Source: RDXT01 sp033765305
GTDB lineage: Bacteria > Bacteroidota > Bacteroidia > J057
DNA length: 64,000 nucleotides
NCBI GenBank assembly: GCA_033765305.1
Contig: JANRID010000016.1
Span: 186,001-250,000 of the forward strand
Direction of reading: 5' to 3'
Shown here: piece after piece, positions 7,686 through 17,075 of the stretch
Layout: the number at the start of each line of letters is the position of its first letter
Position numbering within the stretch: position 1 is the stretch's first letter
Translations under genes and position numbers: made by a program
The notes under the pieces: model-generated
Seen by the model: the letters and a program-made list of their open reading frames with translations, nothing else
The model's database searches: none
Told to the model about the DNA's origin: nothing

Positions 7686-9425
7686 ATGAACGTAGGGCTT
7701 CACTTTGAACCTGCATGGCAGGAAGGTCATCTGGTATATGTATACACAGGTGTCGGATTCAGTAAAACGCACGCCCTGGCAATTCCCTTGTTTCCGGCGT
7801 ATCTCGAGATTTCTGCGCAGCGCCTGGCGGTCTGCCTGATCGATACCCGCAATCCGGTCCATTCCACGCTGATCGAAATTCCTATCAGCGAGTCTTATGC
7901 GGCATTCTCAGAACAGGTGACTGCCGAGCTTCAGCGTCTCGCCGCAAAGCCGTTTAAGCTGCCTGCCAGCTGCTCCGACGGGCCCCTGCGGGATCTCTGC
8001 CGCAATGCAGGACTATACTGGCTTGAGAAATCTGCAAATACGCAGATGCTGCTGGCTGAAATTCTAATCGATTTTCTGCTGGATCTGCATACCTCGGAAG
8101 TCTTCTCCAATTGCCCGCATCTGGCTGCTCTCCGCCGGACCATCCAGTCCAATCCGTTGTTCAGGGCCATCGAGGCCCGCGCCATCTTGGCATATACCCG
8201 TTGGCAGGCACGGTTGCATCCGGACCGGATGGATCTGCAGCAGAATCTTGCGGAAGCTCGAACCCGGCTCATCAGCGCGCTCCTGCGGCCTGATTCCGTA
8301 TCTGTCGGAGGCAGCGGATGGTTTGATCAAAATCTGGAAATGGAAATCCGGAAAGCCCAGGAACTGCCCGACGATCGGGTGCCCGTGCTGCCGGAGACAT
8401 TGCTGCCTGCAACGAGCGACTGGCTCCTTGCCCGCTTCAACTACACAGCGGCGTACAAGCTGATCTGGCCCCAGTGGCAGCAAACCCGCTGGCTGCATGC
8501 GGTACTGATCAGCGGTTTGTTCCTCAGTGCTCTCGCATTTCTGATCGGAGCAGGCTGGGGGATCTGCACGGGGATAGGAGCGTTCGTGGTCTATACGGTC
8601 GTGGCTTCCTGGCAGCAGCGAACGTGGCGCCATTTTCCCAAGGTCCCGACGGATGCGGTGGTGAGTCTGCTGTCCCCGCGCCTGCTGATTGCGCTTGCGG
8701 GCTCCTGGCTGGGGTATACCTTCTCGGTGAAGAGCTATTTCAATACCGAGGTGTTTCTGCTGCTGTTTTATCCGGCGGCTGTTCCCCTGATGTACCTGTA
8801 TGCCAACCGTGAAATCCGCAAGCAGGCGCCCGACCTGCCGCAGCGGAACCGGAACGTCCGGAGCTGGGGGCTGCTGGGCAGCGTATATGGGCTGACCCTC
8901 CTGCTGGGGATGCTGATTCTGAGTCCGATGGTTACGTTTACCACCAGCTCTGCGGATCTGGAGGCATTCTACAAGCAATCGCTCGTCGAGAATACCTTTG
9001 TGCTGGAGCTGCCGCTGTTTGTGGACACGTACCGCCGCCTGTCCCGCACAGAACAGTGCCAGGCGCTGGACCGGCTCGCCGCGCACCTGAAGGCGTATCC
9101 CGCCCCGGAACACCAGATCGCCCGCCGCCAGCTGCATGCGCTCGGCATCCGTGCCGGATACCGAAATTTTCCCGATGCCGATTCGCTGGCGCGTAGCCTG
9201 CCGGAAGACGAGGGCTCCGCAGTACCGCCGCCGCCCCTTGCCCAGCTCTCCCAGGTCCGCTACCCCTACCTGGGCTGGCGGGTGGTATACCGCATCGGCA
9301 ATTATCACTTTTTCCCGATCGTTCTCCTTTCCTACGGCGGTATCGTCTTTTTTATCACCCTGTTCCTCAACTTCCTCCTCAAAGGCGAGCCCCTCAGCGG
9401 ATGGCCGGGCCGGAGGGGCGCCTGA
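7686..9425 (+). CDS. Polytopic membrane protein, last gene of the candidate system
   Basis: 579 residues. The first 265 residues are soluble, followed by hydrophobic segments near 271-289, 292-308, 331-346, 355-372 and 396-415. A soluble stretch of about 120 residues with a Pro-rich patch (PPPPL) and a final membrane segment near 545-566 complete it. It lacks transporter or protease motifs that I recognise. As the only membrane component of the operon it may be the sensor or the effector; this is inference from position. It ends 4 bp from the convergent receiver gene, with no terminator hairpin between them. Confidence 0.6.
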   Translation: MNVGLHFEPAWQEGHLVYVYTGVGFSKTHALAIPLFPAYLEISAQRLAVCLIDTRNPVHSTLIEIPISESYAAFSEQVTAELQRLAAKPFKLPASCSDGPLRDLCRNAGLYWLEKSANTQMLLAEILIDFLLDLHTSEVFSNCPHLAALRRTIQSNPLFRAIEARAILAYTRWQARLHPDRMDLQQNLAEARTRLISALLRPDSVSVGGSGWFDQNLEMEIRKAQELPDDRVPVLPETLLPATSDWLLARFNYTAAYKLIWPQWQQTRWLHAVLISGLFLSALAFLIGAGWGICTGIGAFVVYTVVASWQQRTWRHFPKVPTDAVVSLLSPRLLIALAGSWLGYTFSVKSYFNTEVFLLLFYPAAVPLMYLYANREIRKQAPDLPQRNRNVRSWGLLGSVYGLTLLLGMLILSPMVTFTTSSADLEAFYKQSLVENTFVLELPLFVDTYRRLSRTEQCQALDRLAAHLKAYPAPEHQIARRQLHALGIRAGYRNFPDADSLARSLPEDEGSAVPPPPLAQLSQVRYPYLGWRVVYRIGNYHFFPIVLLSYGGIVFFITLFLNFLLKGEPLSGWPGRRGA

Positions 9426-9429
9426 GGGT

Positions 9430-9816
9430 TCAGAGCCGCTCCAGCGTCTCTTCCGTCACCGGCTTTGTCAGGAAGCCGGAAATGTCTGCGTAGCTGCGGG
9501 CTTTTTCGTGGTCCTGCGGGGCGATGGAGGAGCTGATGATATAGATCCGCAGCGGCTTGACCAGGCTGGATTTCAGCTGGAGATATTCGTCCATGAATTC
9601 CCAGCCGTCCATGACGGGCATGTTGATGTCCAGCAGCAGCACATCCGGCAAGGCGTCCGCATCGGCGGCGGCGGCCCGCAGGGCGTCGATGGCTTCCTGC
9701 CCGTTGCTGTAGGTCAGCACCTGGGGGGGAGGCGTCTGTTTTTCGATCATCCGGCGGATGACCAGCTGATAGATCCAGTCGTCGTCGACGATGCAAATGC
9801 GGTTGTGAGCATTCAT
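9430..9816 (-). CDS. Single-domain response regulator (CheY-like)
   Basis: 128 residues, receiver only. All catalytic positions are present: acidic DDD at 11-13, phospho-acceptor D63 in LLLDINMP, Ser 95-97 and K118 in FLTKPV. No output domain, so it acts by protein interaction or as a phosphate shuttle. Its ATG overlaps the stop of the upstream hybrid kinase (positions 9813-9816), and it is the last gene of a four-gene phosphorelay operon. Confidence 0.92.
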   Translation of the reverse strand: MNAHNRICIVDDDWIYQLVIRRMIEKQTPPPQVLTYSNGQEAIDALRAAAADADALPDVLLLDINMPVMDGWEFMDEYLQLKSSLVKPLRIYIISSSIAPQDHEKARSYADISGFLTKPVTEETLERL

Positions 9817-11708
9817 GCGAGGTACACGATGAAGGTGGAGCCCTGGTCAGGTTCGCTGCGGACTTCGATGCTGCCGCCCATGGCTTCTACCTGATTGCGG
9901 GTAATGAAAAGCCCGATTCCTTTGGCGTCGGGGTTGCCGTGAAACGTCTTGTACATGCCGAAGAGCTTGTCGCCCGCTTTCTGGAGGTTGATGCCCAGGC
10001 CGTTGTCCCGGACCCAGAAGCAGGCCTTCGGCCCGGCATCGCAGTACCCGATCTCGATCTGCGGCTGCCGGTCCGGGTGGCTGTAGCGCAGCGCGTTGGA
10101 GAGGAAGTTGATGAGAATGCTCTCCAGGTAGGCCGCATTGTAGCGGATCATCTGGCCTGGCGGCACGAGGTTCTCGATCCGGGCCTGCCGGGACAGGATT
10201 TCCTTGCTCAGCACCACCCCCGATTTCTGCACAAATTCATGCAGGTCGAGAAGTTCCGTCTTGAGGTTGAGGTGTGTCTGGATCGATACGACCTCGTTGA
10301 GGTTGTGCAGCGTCTCGTCCAGGGCGTGGGCGATGGTGCCGAGGTTGCGGAGCATTTCGGCCTGTTCTTGCGGGTCGTCCACCTCTTCGAGGTACTGAAG
10401 GATGGTGCTGATGCTGCTGGTATGGGAGCGGAGGTTGTGGGAGACGATGTAGGAAAAATTAAGCAGGCGTTTGTTCTGGCTGTTGACGACCTCGAAGGCC
10501 CGTTCGAGGGCTTTGCGGGCCTCGATCGACTCAGTCATATCGCGCCCTTCGGCGATGATGAGCTGGACCTGTCCGCCGGCATCCCGGATCGGGCGGAGCG
10601 AGAGGTCGAGGGTAGCGCTGCGTCCGCTGCCGGCGCGGATGGCGGTTTCATAGCGGACAAACTCGCCTGCCGCCGCACGGCGGAGCGCATCTTCGAGCTG
10701 CTGGCGCAGCTCCGGCGGCCCGTCCCACCAGGGGGCCTCCGCAAACGGGCGGTCCAGCACCTCCTCCGCATTCAGCGGGCCATAGCCCAGCGCCGCGGGA
10801 TTGGCATCCTGCACCAGCCCGTCCGGGGAGAGGATCACCATCAGCTGGAACATATGGTCATAGATGGCCCGGAAGCGCTGCTCGCTCCGGCGGATCGCCT
10901 CGCTGGCCTGCTGCAGGACCTCCTGGGCGCGCATCCGCGCGTGGATGTCTGTCAGCGAGCCGGCCATCCGCACCGGCCTGCCGGCCTCGTCCCACACGGC
11001 CTGCCCCCGCACCAGAAACCACCGGTACTCCCCGGCCCGCATCCGCAGCCGGTACTCCACCTGGAAGCGGGCCTGCCGGTGCAGATGCGCCTCCAGCGCT
11101 TCGAGCAGCTTCGGCAGATCGTCCGGATGGACCGACTGGATGAGCACCTCCATGCTGCCGCTGTGGGCGGCAGGCGGATAGCCCAGCAGTTCCCGGAAGC
11201 GGGGCGAGAAATAGGCCTGGTCCTGCGGCACATCCCAGTCCCAGATGCCGTCCGAAGAGCCGCGCACCGCCAGGTCGAAGCGCTCTTTAGCCTTGCGGAT
11301 CTCCGCCTCCGCCTCGCGGCGGGCCTGGCGGTTGCGGGCCTCCGTCAGCTCGCGGCGCACGACGGCAGGCAGCTTGACAATACTGCCTTTGAGCAGATAA
11401 TCGCTTGCACCGCGTTTCATCAGCCCCACGGCAGTCTCTTCGCCTACCGTGCCGGAGATCAGAATAAACGGAATGTCCTTGCCCGTCTGCTGCACCAGCT
11501 CCAGCGCGCGGTCGCCGCCGAAGCCCGGAAGCTGATAATCAGAAATAACCAGATCCCAGTCCTGCGCATGCAGGGCCTGCTCCATCTGCGCGGCGCTGTC
11601 CACCTGCGTAGCCGCCACGTCATGGCCTGCACGCTCCAGCTGGCGGATGATCAGCGCAGCATCGCTTTCCTGGTCCTCTACAATCAGAATCCTCAAGGGC
11701 GTTTCCAT
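9813..11708 (-). CDS. Hybrid sensor histidine kinase: receiver-PAS-PAS-HisKA-HATPase
   Basis: 631 residues from ATG 11708, which leaves 4 nt after the upstream receiver gene; an ATG at 11747 would overlap it. The N-terminal receiver has ED at 11-12, D57 in LVISDYQLP, S85 and K107. Two PAS domains follow (about 140-265 and 280-400), the first with the WDWD pattern of the PAS_3 class. The kinase core has an unusual H-box, FSYIVSHNLRSHTSS, an N-box FLSNALRYSH, and glycine boxes DNGLGI and GIGLFI. No membrane segments, so it is cytosolic. The N-terminal receiver suggests that it receives phosphate from another kinase, probably the one encoded at the head of this operon. Confidence 0.92.
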   Translation of the reverse strand: METPLRILIVEDQESDAALIIRQLERAGHDVAATQVDSAAQMEQALHAQDWDLVISDYQLPGFGGDRALELVQQTGKDIPFILISGTVGEETAVGLMKRGASDYLLKGSIVKLPAVVRRELTEARNRQARREAEAEIRKAKERFDLAVRGSSDGIWDWDVPQDQAYFSPRFRELLGYPPAAHSGSMEVLIQSVHPDDLPKLLEALEAHLHRQARFQVEYRLRMRAGEYRWFLVRGQAVWDEAGRPVRMAGSLTDIHARMRAQEVLQQASEAIRRSEQRFRAIYDHMFQLMVILSPDGLVQDANPAALGYGPLNAEEVLDRPFAEAPWWDGPPELRQQLEDALRRAAAGEFVRYETAIRAGSGRSATLDLSLRPIRDAGGQVQLIIAEGRDMTESIEARKALERAFEVVNSQNKRLLNFSYIVSHNLRSHTSSISTILQYLEEVDDPQEQAEMLRNLGTIAHALDETLHNLNEVVSIQTHLNLKTELLDLHEFVQKSGVVLSKEILSRQARIENLVPPGQMIRYNAAYLESILINFLSNALRYSHPDRQPQIEIGYCDAGPKACFWVRDNGLGINLQKAGDKLFGMYKTFHGNPDAKGIGLFITRNQVEAMGGSIEVRSEPDQGSTFIVYLA

Positions 11709-11712
11709 GGTG

Positions 11713-12165
11713 CTAGCTGTTGCGGATACTGGGCGGGGGCGGCTCATTGATGACCAGCCAGTACAGCCCCAATTGCCGCACCGCCTCTACAAACTGCTGA
11801 AAGTCCACGGGTTTCCGGATATAGCTGTTGACCCCCAGGTCGTATCCCATCGCCACATCCTGCTCCTCGCGGGAGGACGTCAGGATGACTACCGGCAGGC
11901 GGCGCGTGCGCTCATCTTCCCGGATCTTCCGGAGCACCTCCAGCCCGTTGATGATCGGGAGCTTCAGGTCGAGCAGGATCAGGGCAGGCAGATCGGCGGG
12001 GTCCCGTCCGGCGTACGCGCCTGTGCCGAAGAGGTAGTCCAGGGCCTCCTGGCCGTCTTCGGCGACGGCAAGCGGATTCAGGATGTGCGATTTCTCGAAG
12101 GCCCTGCGGGTCAGGTCGATGTCGCTGGGGTTGTCTTCCACGAGCAGGATCGTGCGGTGTGGCAT
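11713..12165 (-). CDS. Response regulator, Rcp1-like receiver
   Basis: 150 residues. Receiver with ED at 10-11, D66 in LILLDLKLP, Thr/Ser near 96-98 and K118 in YIRKPV. The insertion before strand 3 (YLFGTGAYAGRD) and the DLKLP motif are typical of regulators of the cyanobacterial Rcp1 type, which partner PAS/GAF kinases. It starts 5 nt after the stop of the upstream PAS kinase and is very likely its cognate target. No output domain. Confidence 0.92.
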   Translation of the reverse strand: MPHRTILLVEDNPSDIDLTRRAFEKSHILNPLAVAEDGQEALDYLFGTGAYAGRDPADLPALILLDLKLPIINGLEVLRKIREDERTRRLPVVILTSSREEQDVAMGYDLGVNSYIRKPVDFQQFVEAVRQLGLYWLVINEPPPPSIRNS

Positions 12166-12170
12166 CGGGT

Positions 12171-14813
12171 CTATGGGTTGAGAGTGAAATAAAATGTAGC
12201 GCCTTGATTGACAATTGATTCGGCCCAGATTCGGCCATTGTGCAGATGTACGATCCGCTGCGCGGTGGCCAGCCCGATGCCGCTGCCGGGAAACTCGGAC
12301 TGCTTGTGCATCCGCTGAAATGCGCCGAACAGGTTGGCTGCATACGCCATGTTGAAGCCGGCGCCATTGTCCCGGACAAAGCATGCCCGTCCGTGATCGG
12401 TCATGCATTCTCCGAACTCGATGACCGCATCGGGAACCTTGCCGGTGAACTTCAGGGCGTTTCCGAGCAGGTTGGTGAGCAGAATGTCCAGGAGGCGGGC
12501 GTCGCCGCGGGCGCTGAGGCCCGGCTGGATCTGCCACCTGGCCTGCCGTTCCGGATGCAGCAGCTGGAGCCGTTCGGCTGCGGCTGCGGCCAGATCCGAA
12601 AGCGCAACGGGAGCCCACCGGATCGGGGTGCGGCTGATGCGCGAGAGCTTCAGCAAGTCGTCGATGAGCTGGCCCATGCGCTGGCTTTCGGCGCGCACGC
12701 GGCCGAGGTATTCCATCGCCTTCGGCGGCAGCTCGCTGCCGAAGTCCTCCAGGAGCGCCAGGCTCCAGCCGTCGATGCCGCGCAGCGGTGCGCGCAGGTC
12801 ATGGGACACGGAGTAGGAGAAGGCTTCGAGCTCTTTGCGGCTGGTTTCGAGGCGGGTTTCCAGCTCGATGCTCTGGGTAATGTCCCAGTTGGTGCCCAGC
12901 ATGCGGACCGGGTGCCCCTGGCTGTCGCGCTGCACCAGCCCGATCGCCTTGATATGCCGGACGGAGCCGTCGGGCCACAGCACGCGGAACATCGTATCGA
13001 ATTCCCGCACCCCGTTCAGCGCCATCCGGATCTCCTCGTCGCCCCGCTGCCGGTCGTCGGGATGCACGCCGTGCTGCCAGGCCTCGTAGCAGCCGGCAAA
13101 AGTATCGGGCGTAATGCCGTAGAGCCGGTACATGGCATCGTCCCACATCAGCTCGTCCCGCACAAGATCCCAGTCCCAGATGCCCACCTGGGCAGCCCGG
13201 GTAGCCAGCTGCAGCCGGTCGGTCAGCAGCCTCAGGGCTTCCTCGGCCTGTTTTCGTTCGGTAATATCCTGCGCGGTACCCACCAGGCGTATGACTTCGC
13301 CCTCGGCGTTGCAGGTGGGGTTTCCCTGTGCCAGCAGGTTGCGGATCTGTCCGTCGCTCCGCCGGATCCGTACATCGAGGGTGTAGGGCTCGGCAAATTG
13401 CACTGCGCGCTCCACCTTCTCATTCAGCCGCACCCAGTCTTCCGGCAGAAAGATCGCCTCCTGCTCGGCGAAGGAAGGGGCGGCATCGCTCCGGGGATAA
13501 CCCATGATGGCAAACAGCTGGTCGGACCACGACACCATGCCGCTGCGGACATCCATTTCCCAGCTTCCCAGACGGGCAACCTGCTGCGCTTCGCGGAGCT
13601 GCGCTTCCCGCTGCCGCAAGGTACGGGTGCGCAGCTCTACCGTTTCCTCCAGCCGCTCGTTGAGCTGGCGGATCGTCTCGTCGCGCTGCTTGCGCCCGGT
13701 GATGTCCCGGAGGTTGAACACCAGCGCCTGCACGTGCGGGTGATGAACCAGGTTGATCCCGAATCCCTCGATCCAGCGCCATTCCCCGTTCTGGTGCCGC
13801 ATCCGGTATTCGAGCATCATCATGGCGCCCGGAACTGCCAGCGAATCCCAGCGCAGCGGCTGGTCGTCCGGATGCACCAGGGCCTCAGGCGGGGTCTGGG
13901 CAAACTCCTCCGGCGTATAGCCCAGGATGCGGGTCACGTTGGCGCTGACGTAGTGCAGCCGTTCGGGGGTGGTGATGATGAACAGGTCTTCGCTGTGCTC
14001 GACCATCGCCCGGAAACGCTCCTCCTTGGCAGTCAGCTCGCGCTCCGTCTGCTTCCAGGCCGACAGGTCGCGGACCACCGTGGACATGCGCGAGACCGTC
14101 CCGTCCGGGCTGCGGTGCACGACGATGGACTGCATCACCGGAATTTCCTGCCCGTCCCGGCGCAGAAATACCGATTCGCCCTCCCAGAATCCTGCTTCGA
14201 TCGCCGCCGGGATGGCCGACTCCACCAGCATGCGGGCGGTTTCCGGGGGGTGATACGCCGGAATCCGGGTCTGGCTCAGGTCTTCGTCCGGCGGAATGCG
14301 CAGCAGGTCCCGCCCTGCCCGGTTCATGTAGAGAATATAGCCCTCCGGGTTGACGGAAGAGACCAGATCCCGGCCGGCCTCGATGATTTCTTCGAAATAT
14401 CCGGCCTCGGCCGGCGGTGCTTCAAGGGCGCAGGTGAGGAAGATCCCGCCCGGCGCAGCCGCACTGGCGGGCATTGGACAGGCCCGCAGGGTAATCCGGA
14501 GAGGAGAGGTGCTGCCATCAGGCGGAGCTATATGAAAAACGGGAGATGTAATAGCCGGGCGCAGATTGTCTCCGAGCCATTGGCGGATGGCAGGCTGATC
14601 CCAGGCGCCGCCGCCCAGATCCCATAACAAGGTGCCTTCTGCTTCCTCCGGGCTGCATCCGAAGGAACGGCAGAAGCCTTCGCTGGCCGCGTCAACCCGC
14701 CAGTCCGGCCCCAGCATCAGCGCAGGCTCGCGCAGCATCCGGACTGCATCCGCTGCCGGAAAGAATGCCGTGCCGGCGAGGGCGCTATGAGCATCTTGCT
14801 GCATCATTGACAT
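12171..14813 (-). CDS. Multi-PAS sensor histidine kinase
   Basis: 880 residues from ATG 14813; ATGs at 14807 and 14804 are alternatives. I count five consecutive PAS domains, several with PAS_3 features (RLGSWEMDV, VGIWDWDLV, HPDD). Then come a phytochrome-type HisKA, SYSVSHDLRAPLRGID, an N-box LLGNALKFT, and boxes DNGAGF and GSGIGLA. No membrane segment, so it is a cytosolic sensor of an unknown signal. First gene of the phosphorelay operon 14813 to 9430 on the minus strand, with gaps or overlaps of under 6 nt throughout. Confidence 0.92.
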   Translation of the reverse strand: MSMMQQDAHSALAGTAFFPAADAVRMLREPALMLGPDWRVDAASEGFCRSFGCSPEEAEGTLLWDLGGGAWDQPAIRQWLGDNLRPAITSPVFHIAPPDGSTSPLRITLRACPMPASAAAPGGIFLTCALEAPPAEAGYFEEIIEAGRDLVSSVNPEGYILYMNRAGRDLLRIPPDEDLSQTRIPAYHPPETARMLVESAIPAAIEAGFWEGESVFLRRDGQEIPVMQSIVVHRSPDGTVSRMSTVVRDLSAWKQTERELTAKEERFRAMVEHSEDLFIITTPERLHYVSANVTRILGYTPEEFAQTPPEALVHPDDQPLRWDSLAVPGAMMMLEYRMRHQNGEWRWIEGFGINLVHHPHVQALVFNLRDITGRKQRDETIRQLNERLEETVELRTRTLRQREAQLREAQQVARLGSWEMDVRSGMVSWSDQLFAIMGYPRSDAAPSFAEQEAIFLPEDWVRLNEKVERAVQFAEPYTLDVRIRRSDGQIRNLLAQGNPTCNAEGEVIRLVGTAQDITERKQAEEALRLLTDRLQLATRAAQVGIWDWDLVRDELMWDDAMYRLYGITPDTFAGCYEAWQHGVHPDDRQRGDEEIRMALNGVREFDTMFRVLWPDGSVRHIKAIGLVQRDSQGHPVRMLGTNWDITQSIELETRLETSRKELEAFSYSVSHDLRAPLRGIDGWSLALLEDFGSELPPKAMEYLGRVRAESQRMGQLIDDLLKLSRISRTPIRWAPVALSDLAAAAAERLQLLHPERQARWQIQPGLSARGDARLLDILLTNLLGNALKFTGKVPDAVIEFGECMTDHGRACFVRDNGAGFNMAYAANLFGAFQRMHKQSEFPGSGIGLATAQRIVHLHNGRIWAESIVNQGATFYFTLNP

Positions 14814-14859
14814 CAAGATACATACGGCGCCATGGAATATCAACAGGCATGTTATGATT

Positions 14860-14913
14860 CGGGCCGTTGTGCCGGAATGCGCGCCGGCCTGGCGCTTCCG
14901 GCACAACGGCCCG
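14860..14913 (-). terminator. Long hairpin between the T9SS surface gene and the PAS kinase
   Basis: An 18-bp perfect inverted repeat (14860-14877 with 14896-14913) is extended by five more pairs inside it (14881-14885 with 14891-14895). It lies 12 nt past the stop of the surface protein gene and about 50 nt before the kinase start. No T-run follows on the minus strand, so it may act as a factor-assisted terminator or mRNA 3' stabiliser. Confidence 0.6.
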
Positions 14914-14924
14914 CACAGCCCGGA

Positions 14925-17075
14925 TCAGCGCCGGATCAGCTGGCTGGTATACACCTGTCCGCCCTGCGAAGCCCGGACGAGATAGGCACCTGCCGGCAGG
15001 CCGCTCAGGTCGGCCTGCACGCTGCTGCCCTGGCCGCTGAAGACGCGTTTCCCTTCCAGGTCCAGCACTTCGAACTGCCAGTTGCCGCCTTGCTCCATCC
15101 GCAGGGCTACAGGGCCGCTGGAAGGGTTGGGAAACACCAGCAGCTGGTTCTGTCCGCCGCTTCCGGGCAGCATCAGCTCCACCCGGTCGGAATAGGCGTA
15201 GCCTCCGTCCGTATCCACCTGCCGCAGCCGGTAGAAGACCTGGGAACTTTGGAGTTCCTGCAAGCTGCGGTCTGTAAAGGTGTAGGAGCGGACCGCAGCC
15301 GAATTGCCCGCGCCCCGCACCTGGCCAATCGCCGCAAAGGCAAGTCCGTCGTCTGAACGCTCGATTTCGAAGCGGTCGTTGTTGAGTTCGGATGCCGTGG
15401 CCCAGCGGAGCTGCGCGTTGCTGCCCGCGAGGGCCGCCTCGAAATAGAGCCATTCCACAGGGAAGGTGCCGGCATAGACCAGCCCGGAAAATTCCATGAC
15501 GCGCCCCGGTGCGCCGTCTGTGGCGCCGTTGGCGGGGAATTCCGTCACCGCCTTGGAGGAGGAGGTGCCGCCGGCGCCGCCGGCAACTGAGGTCTGGCAG
15601 CTCATGCCGGCTGGCAGCGCGATGAGGCCTCCACCGCCGCCTCCGCCGGGGCCTTCGGATTCAGTATTGGTAATCAATTGATTGCCGCCTGCGCCGCCCT
15701 TGGCTTCCAGCGTCAGGCCGGGGCTGACGAATGCAGCCTGGAGCAGAATGGCTCCGCCCCCGCCTCCGCCGCCGGGGCCGTCGTTGTGGCCGCTGGCGGT
15801 ATTGGCGGCCTTGTCCCCGGAGGCTTCGATGCGGCCTGCGCCTTCGATCATGCCTGCGGCGATCAGGATGATGCCGCCGCCGCGCCCGCCGGAAGAAGCG
15901 GCGCTGTTGTTGCCGTCGCCGGCGCCTCCGCCTCCGCCGAGGAACACGCGCTCATCCGGGCGTGTCAGCAGCGGGCGTCCGCCCAGCCCGCCCAGCTCGC
16001 GGCGGTAGTCGCCGCACCAGCCGCCTTGTCCGGGTGCCAGGCTAAGGGCGTTTGCGTCGCAATGAGCATATGTGTAGCCGCCGCGACCGCCGCCGATGGA
16101 GGCGGTGCGGGCGTTGCCGTTTGCGGCATAGCCCGGGTCGAGGCTCCAGGCAGCTGCGCCGGCGCAGGTATGGCACATGATGCCCTGGCCGGTCCAGCTT
16201 CCGCTGCCGGGATGGGCATTGGCACCGCCGCCGCCCGCCGCATTGTGGGCGTTTCCGCCGCCGCCGCCGTTCGCAGGCGCGCCGCGCCCGTAGCGGGCGC
16301 CGAGGGCAGTGTATTCCGTTGCGCTGCCGGCGACGCTTTCCCCTTTTTCCCCGCCGTCTGTGGCCGTATTGCTCCGGTAGGCGGTCACGCTCCAGCCATA
16401 GCTGTTTTTGACGGTGCCGCCCCGGAATCCCAGGCCGGAAGTCGTGACCGTTCCGCCCGCTTCGATGGTCACCGACTCGGCCAGCAGGGCCAGTACGCCG
16501 CCGGTGCTGCCGTCCCAGGCCTGAGCGGTCAGGCTGGCGCCCGAAGCGACCGTCAGCGACTCATACTGTGGCACGCGGATTACCTGGGTCTTGCCGCTGG
16601 CGGAAAAATTGCGGTGAATGGCTTCTTTGAGGGAAATCTCGTTGCCGGAGATGCTTTTGAGGCGCACAAATTCATAATAGCCCGCACCGTTGTAGCTGGA
16701 GATCTGGCCGAAGGAAGTGTCGTTGGCGGTCAGGATGGACGCCCCCTGCATCTGGATGACCAGCAGGCATTCGCCTTCAGTCATCGGGACAGTCCCATGC
16801 AGGGCGGCAGCGCTGGCCACCTGGAGCGTCAGCGCGCCTGCTCCGGCATCCTGGGCAAGGGCGGTGCTGGTGTTGACCACGACCCGGGCGCTGCTGACTG
16901 TGAGGCTGCCGCTGCGGCCGTCGCTGTTCAGTGTATCGGCACTGGCAGACTGCTGCTGTTCAGTCATCTGAAACAGGGCGAATGCGAGGAGAGCAAAAAA
17001 GAACACGGCGCCCGCAAGGGCGGCGAGCCGGGCACGGATCGAGAGCAGAGGCTGGCTGGAAGGCTGTAATTTCAT
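14925..17075 (-). CDS. Glycine-rich secreted surface protein with T9SS type A sorting domain
   Basis: 716 residues. The N-terminus is Arg-containing with a strong hydrophobic segment (about 17-36) acting as signal peptide or anchor. The centre (about 200-530) is extremely rich in Gly, with runs such as GGGGGG, plus Asn/Ala/Ser. After that comes a module seen before Bacteroidota sorting domains (FEIERSDDGLAF...FYRLRQVDTDGGY). The last 75 residues are a type A sorting domain (LLVFPNPSSG...LPAGAYLVR...). Family knowledge says such proteins cross the outer membrane through T9SS. The Gly-rich centre suggests an adhesin or matrix protein, but its function is not known. Divergent from nothing; a hairpin follows its stop. 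Confidence 0.85.
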   Translation of the reverse strand: MKLQPSSQPLLSIRARLAALAGAVFFFALLAFALFQMTEQQQSASADTLNSDGRSGSLTVSSARVVVNTSTALAQDAGAGALTLQVASAAALHGTVPMTEGECLLVIQMQGASILTANDTSFGQISSYNGAGYYEFVRLKSISGNEISLKEAIHRNFSASGKTQVIRVPQYESLTVASGASLTAQAWDGSTGGVLALLAESVTIEAGGTVTTSGLGFRGGTVKNSYGWSVTAYRSNTATDGGEKGESVAGSATEYTALGARYGRGAPANGGGGGNAHNAAGGGGANAHPGSGSWTGQGIMCHTCAGAAAWSLDPGYAANGNARTASIGGGRGGYTYAHCDANALSLAPGQGGWCGDYRRELGGLGGRPLLTRPDERVFLGGGGGAGDGNNSAASSGGRGGGIILIAAGMIEGAGRIEASGDKAANTASGHNDGPGGGGGGGAILLQAAFVSPGLTLEAKGGAGGNQLITNTESEGPGGGGGGGLIALPAGMSCQTSVAGGAGGTSSSKAVTEFPANGATDGAPGRVMEFSGLVYAGTFPVEWLYFEAALAGSNAQLRWATASELNNDRFEIERSDDGLAFAAIGQVRGAGNSAAVRSYTFTDRSLQELQSSQVFYRLRQVDTDGGYAYSDRVELMLPGSGGQNQLLVFPNPSSGPVALRMEQGGNWQFEVLDLEGKRVFSGQGSSVQADLSGLPAGAYLVRASQGGQVYTSQLIRR

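Noticed and set aside
9939..11750. 603-codon ORF on + strand
   Set aside because: Antisense to the receiver-PAS-kinase gene, which has complete family motifs; long open antisense frames are expected at this GC content.
12240..14627. 795-codon ORF on + strand
   Set aside because: Antisense shadow of the multi-PAS kinase; its product is rich in His/Gln/Gly without domains.
15678..17069. 463-codon ORF on + strand
   Set aside because: Antisense to the glycine-rich surface gene; Ala/Gly repeats arise from the complement of Gly codons.
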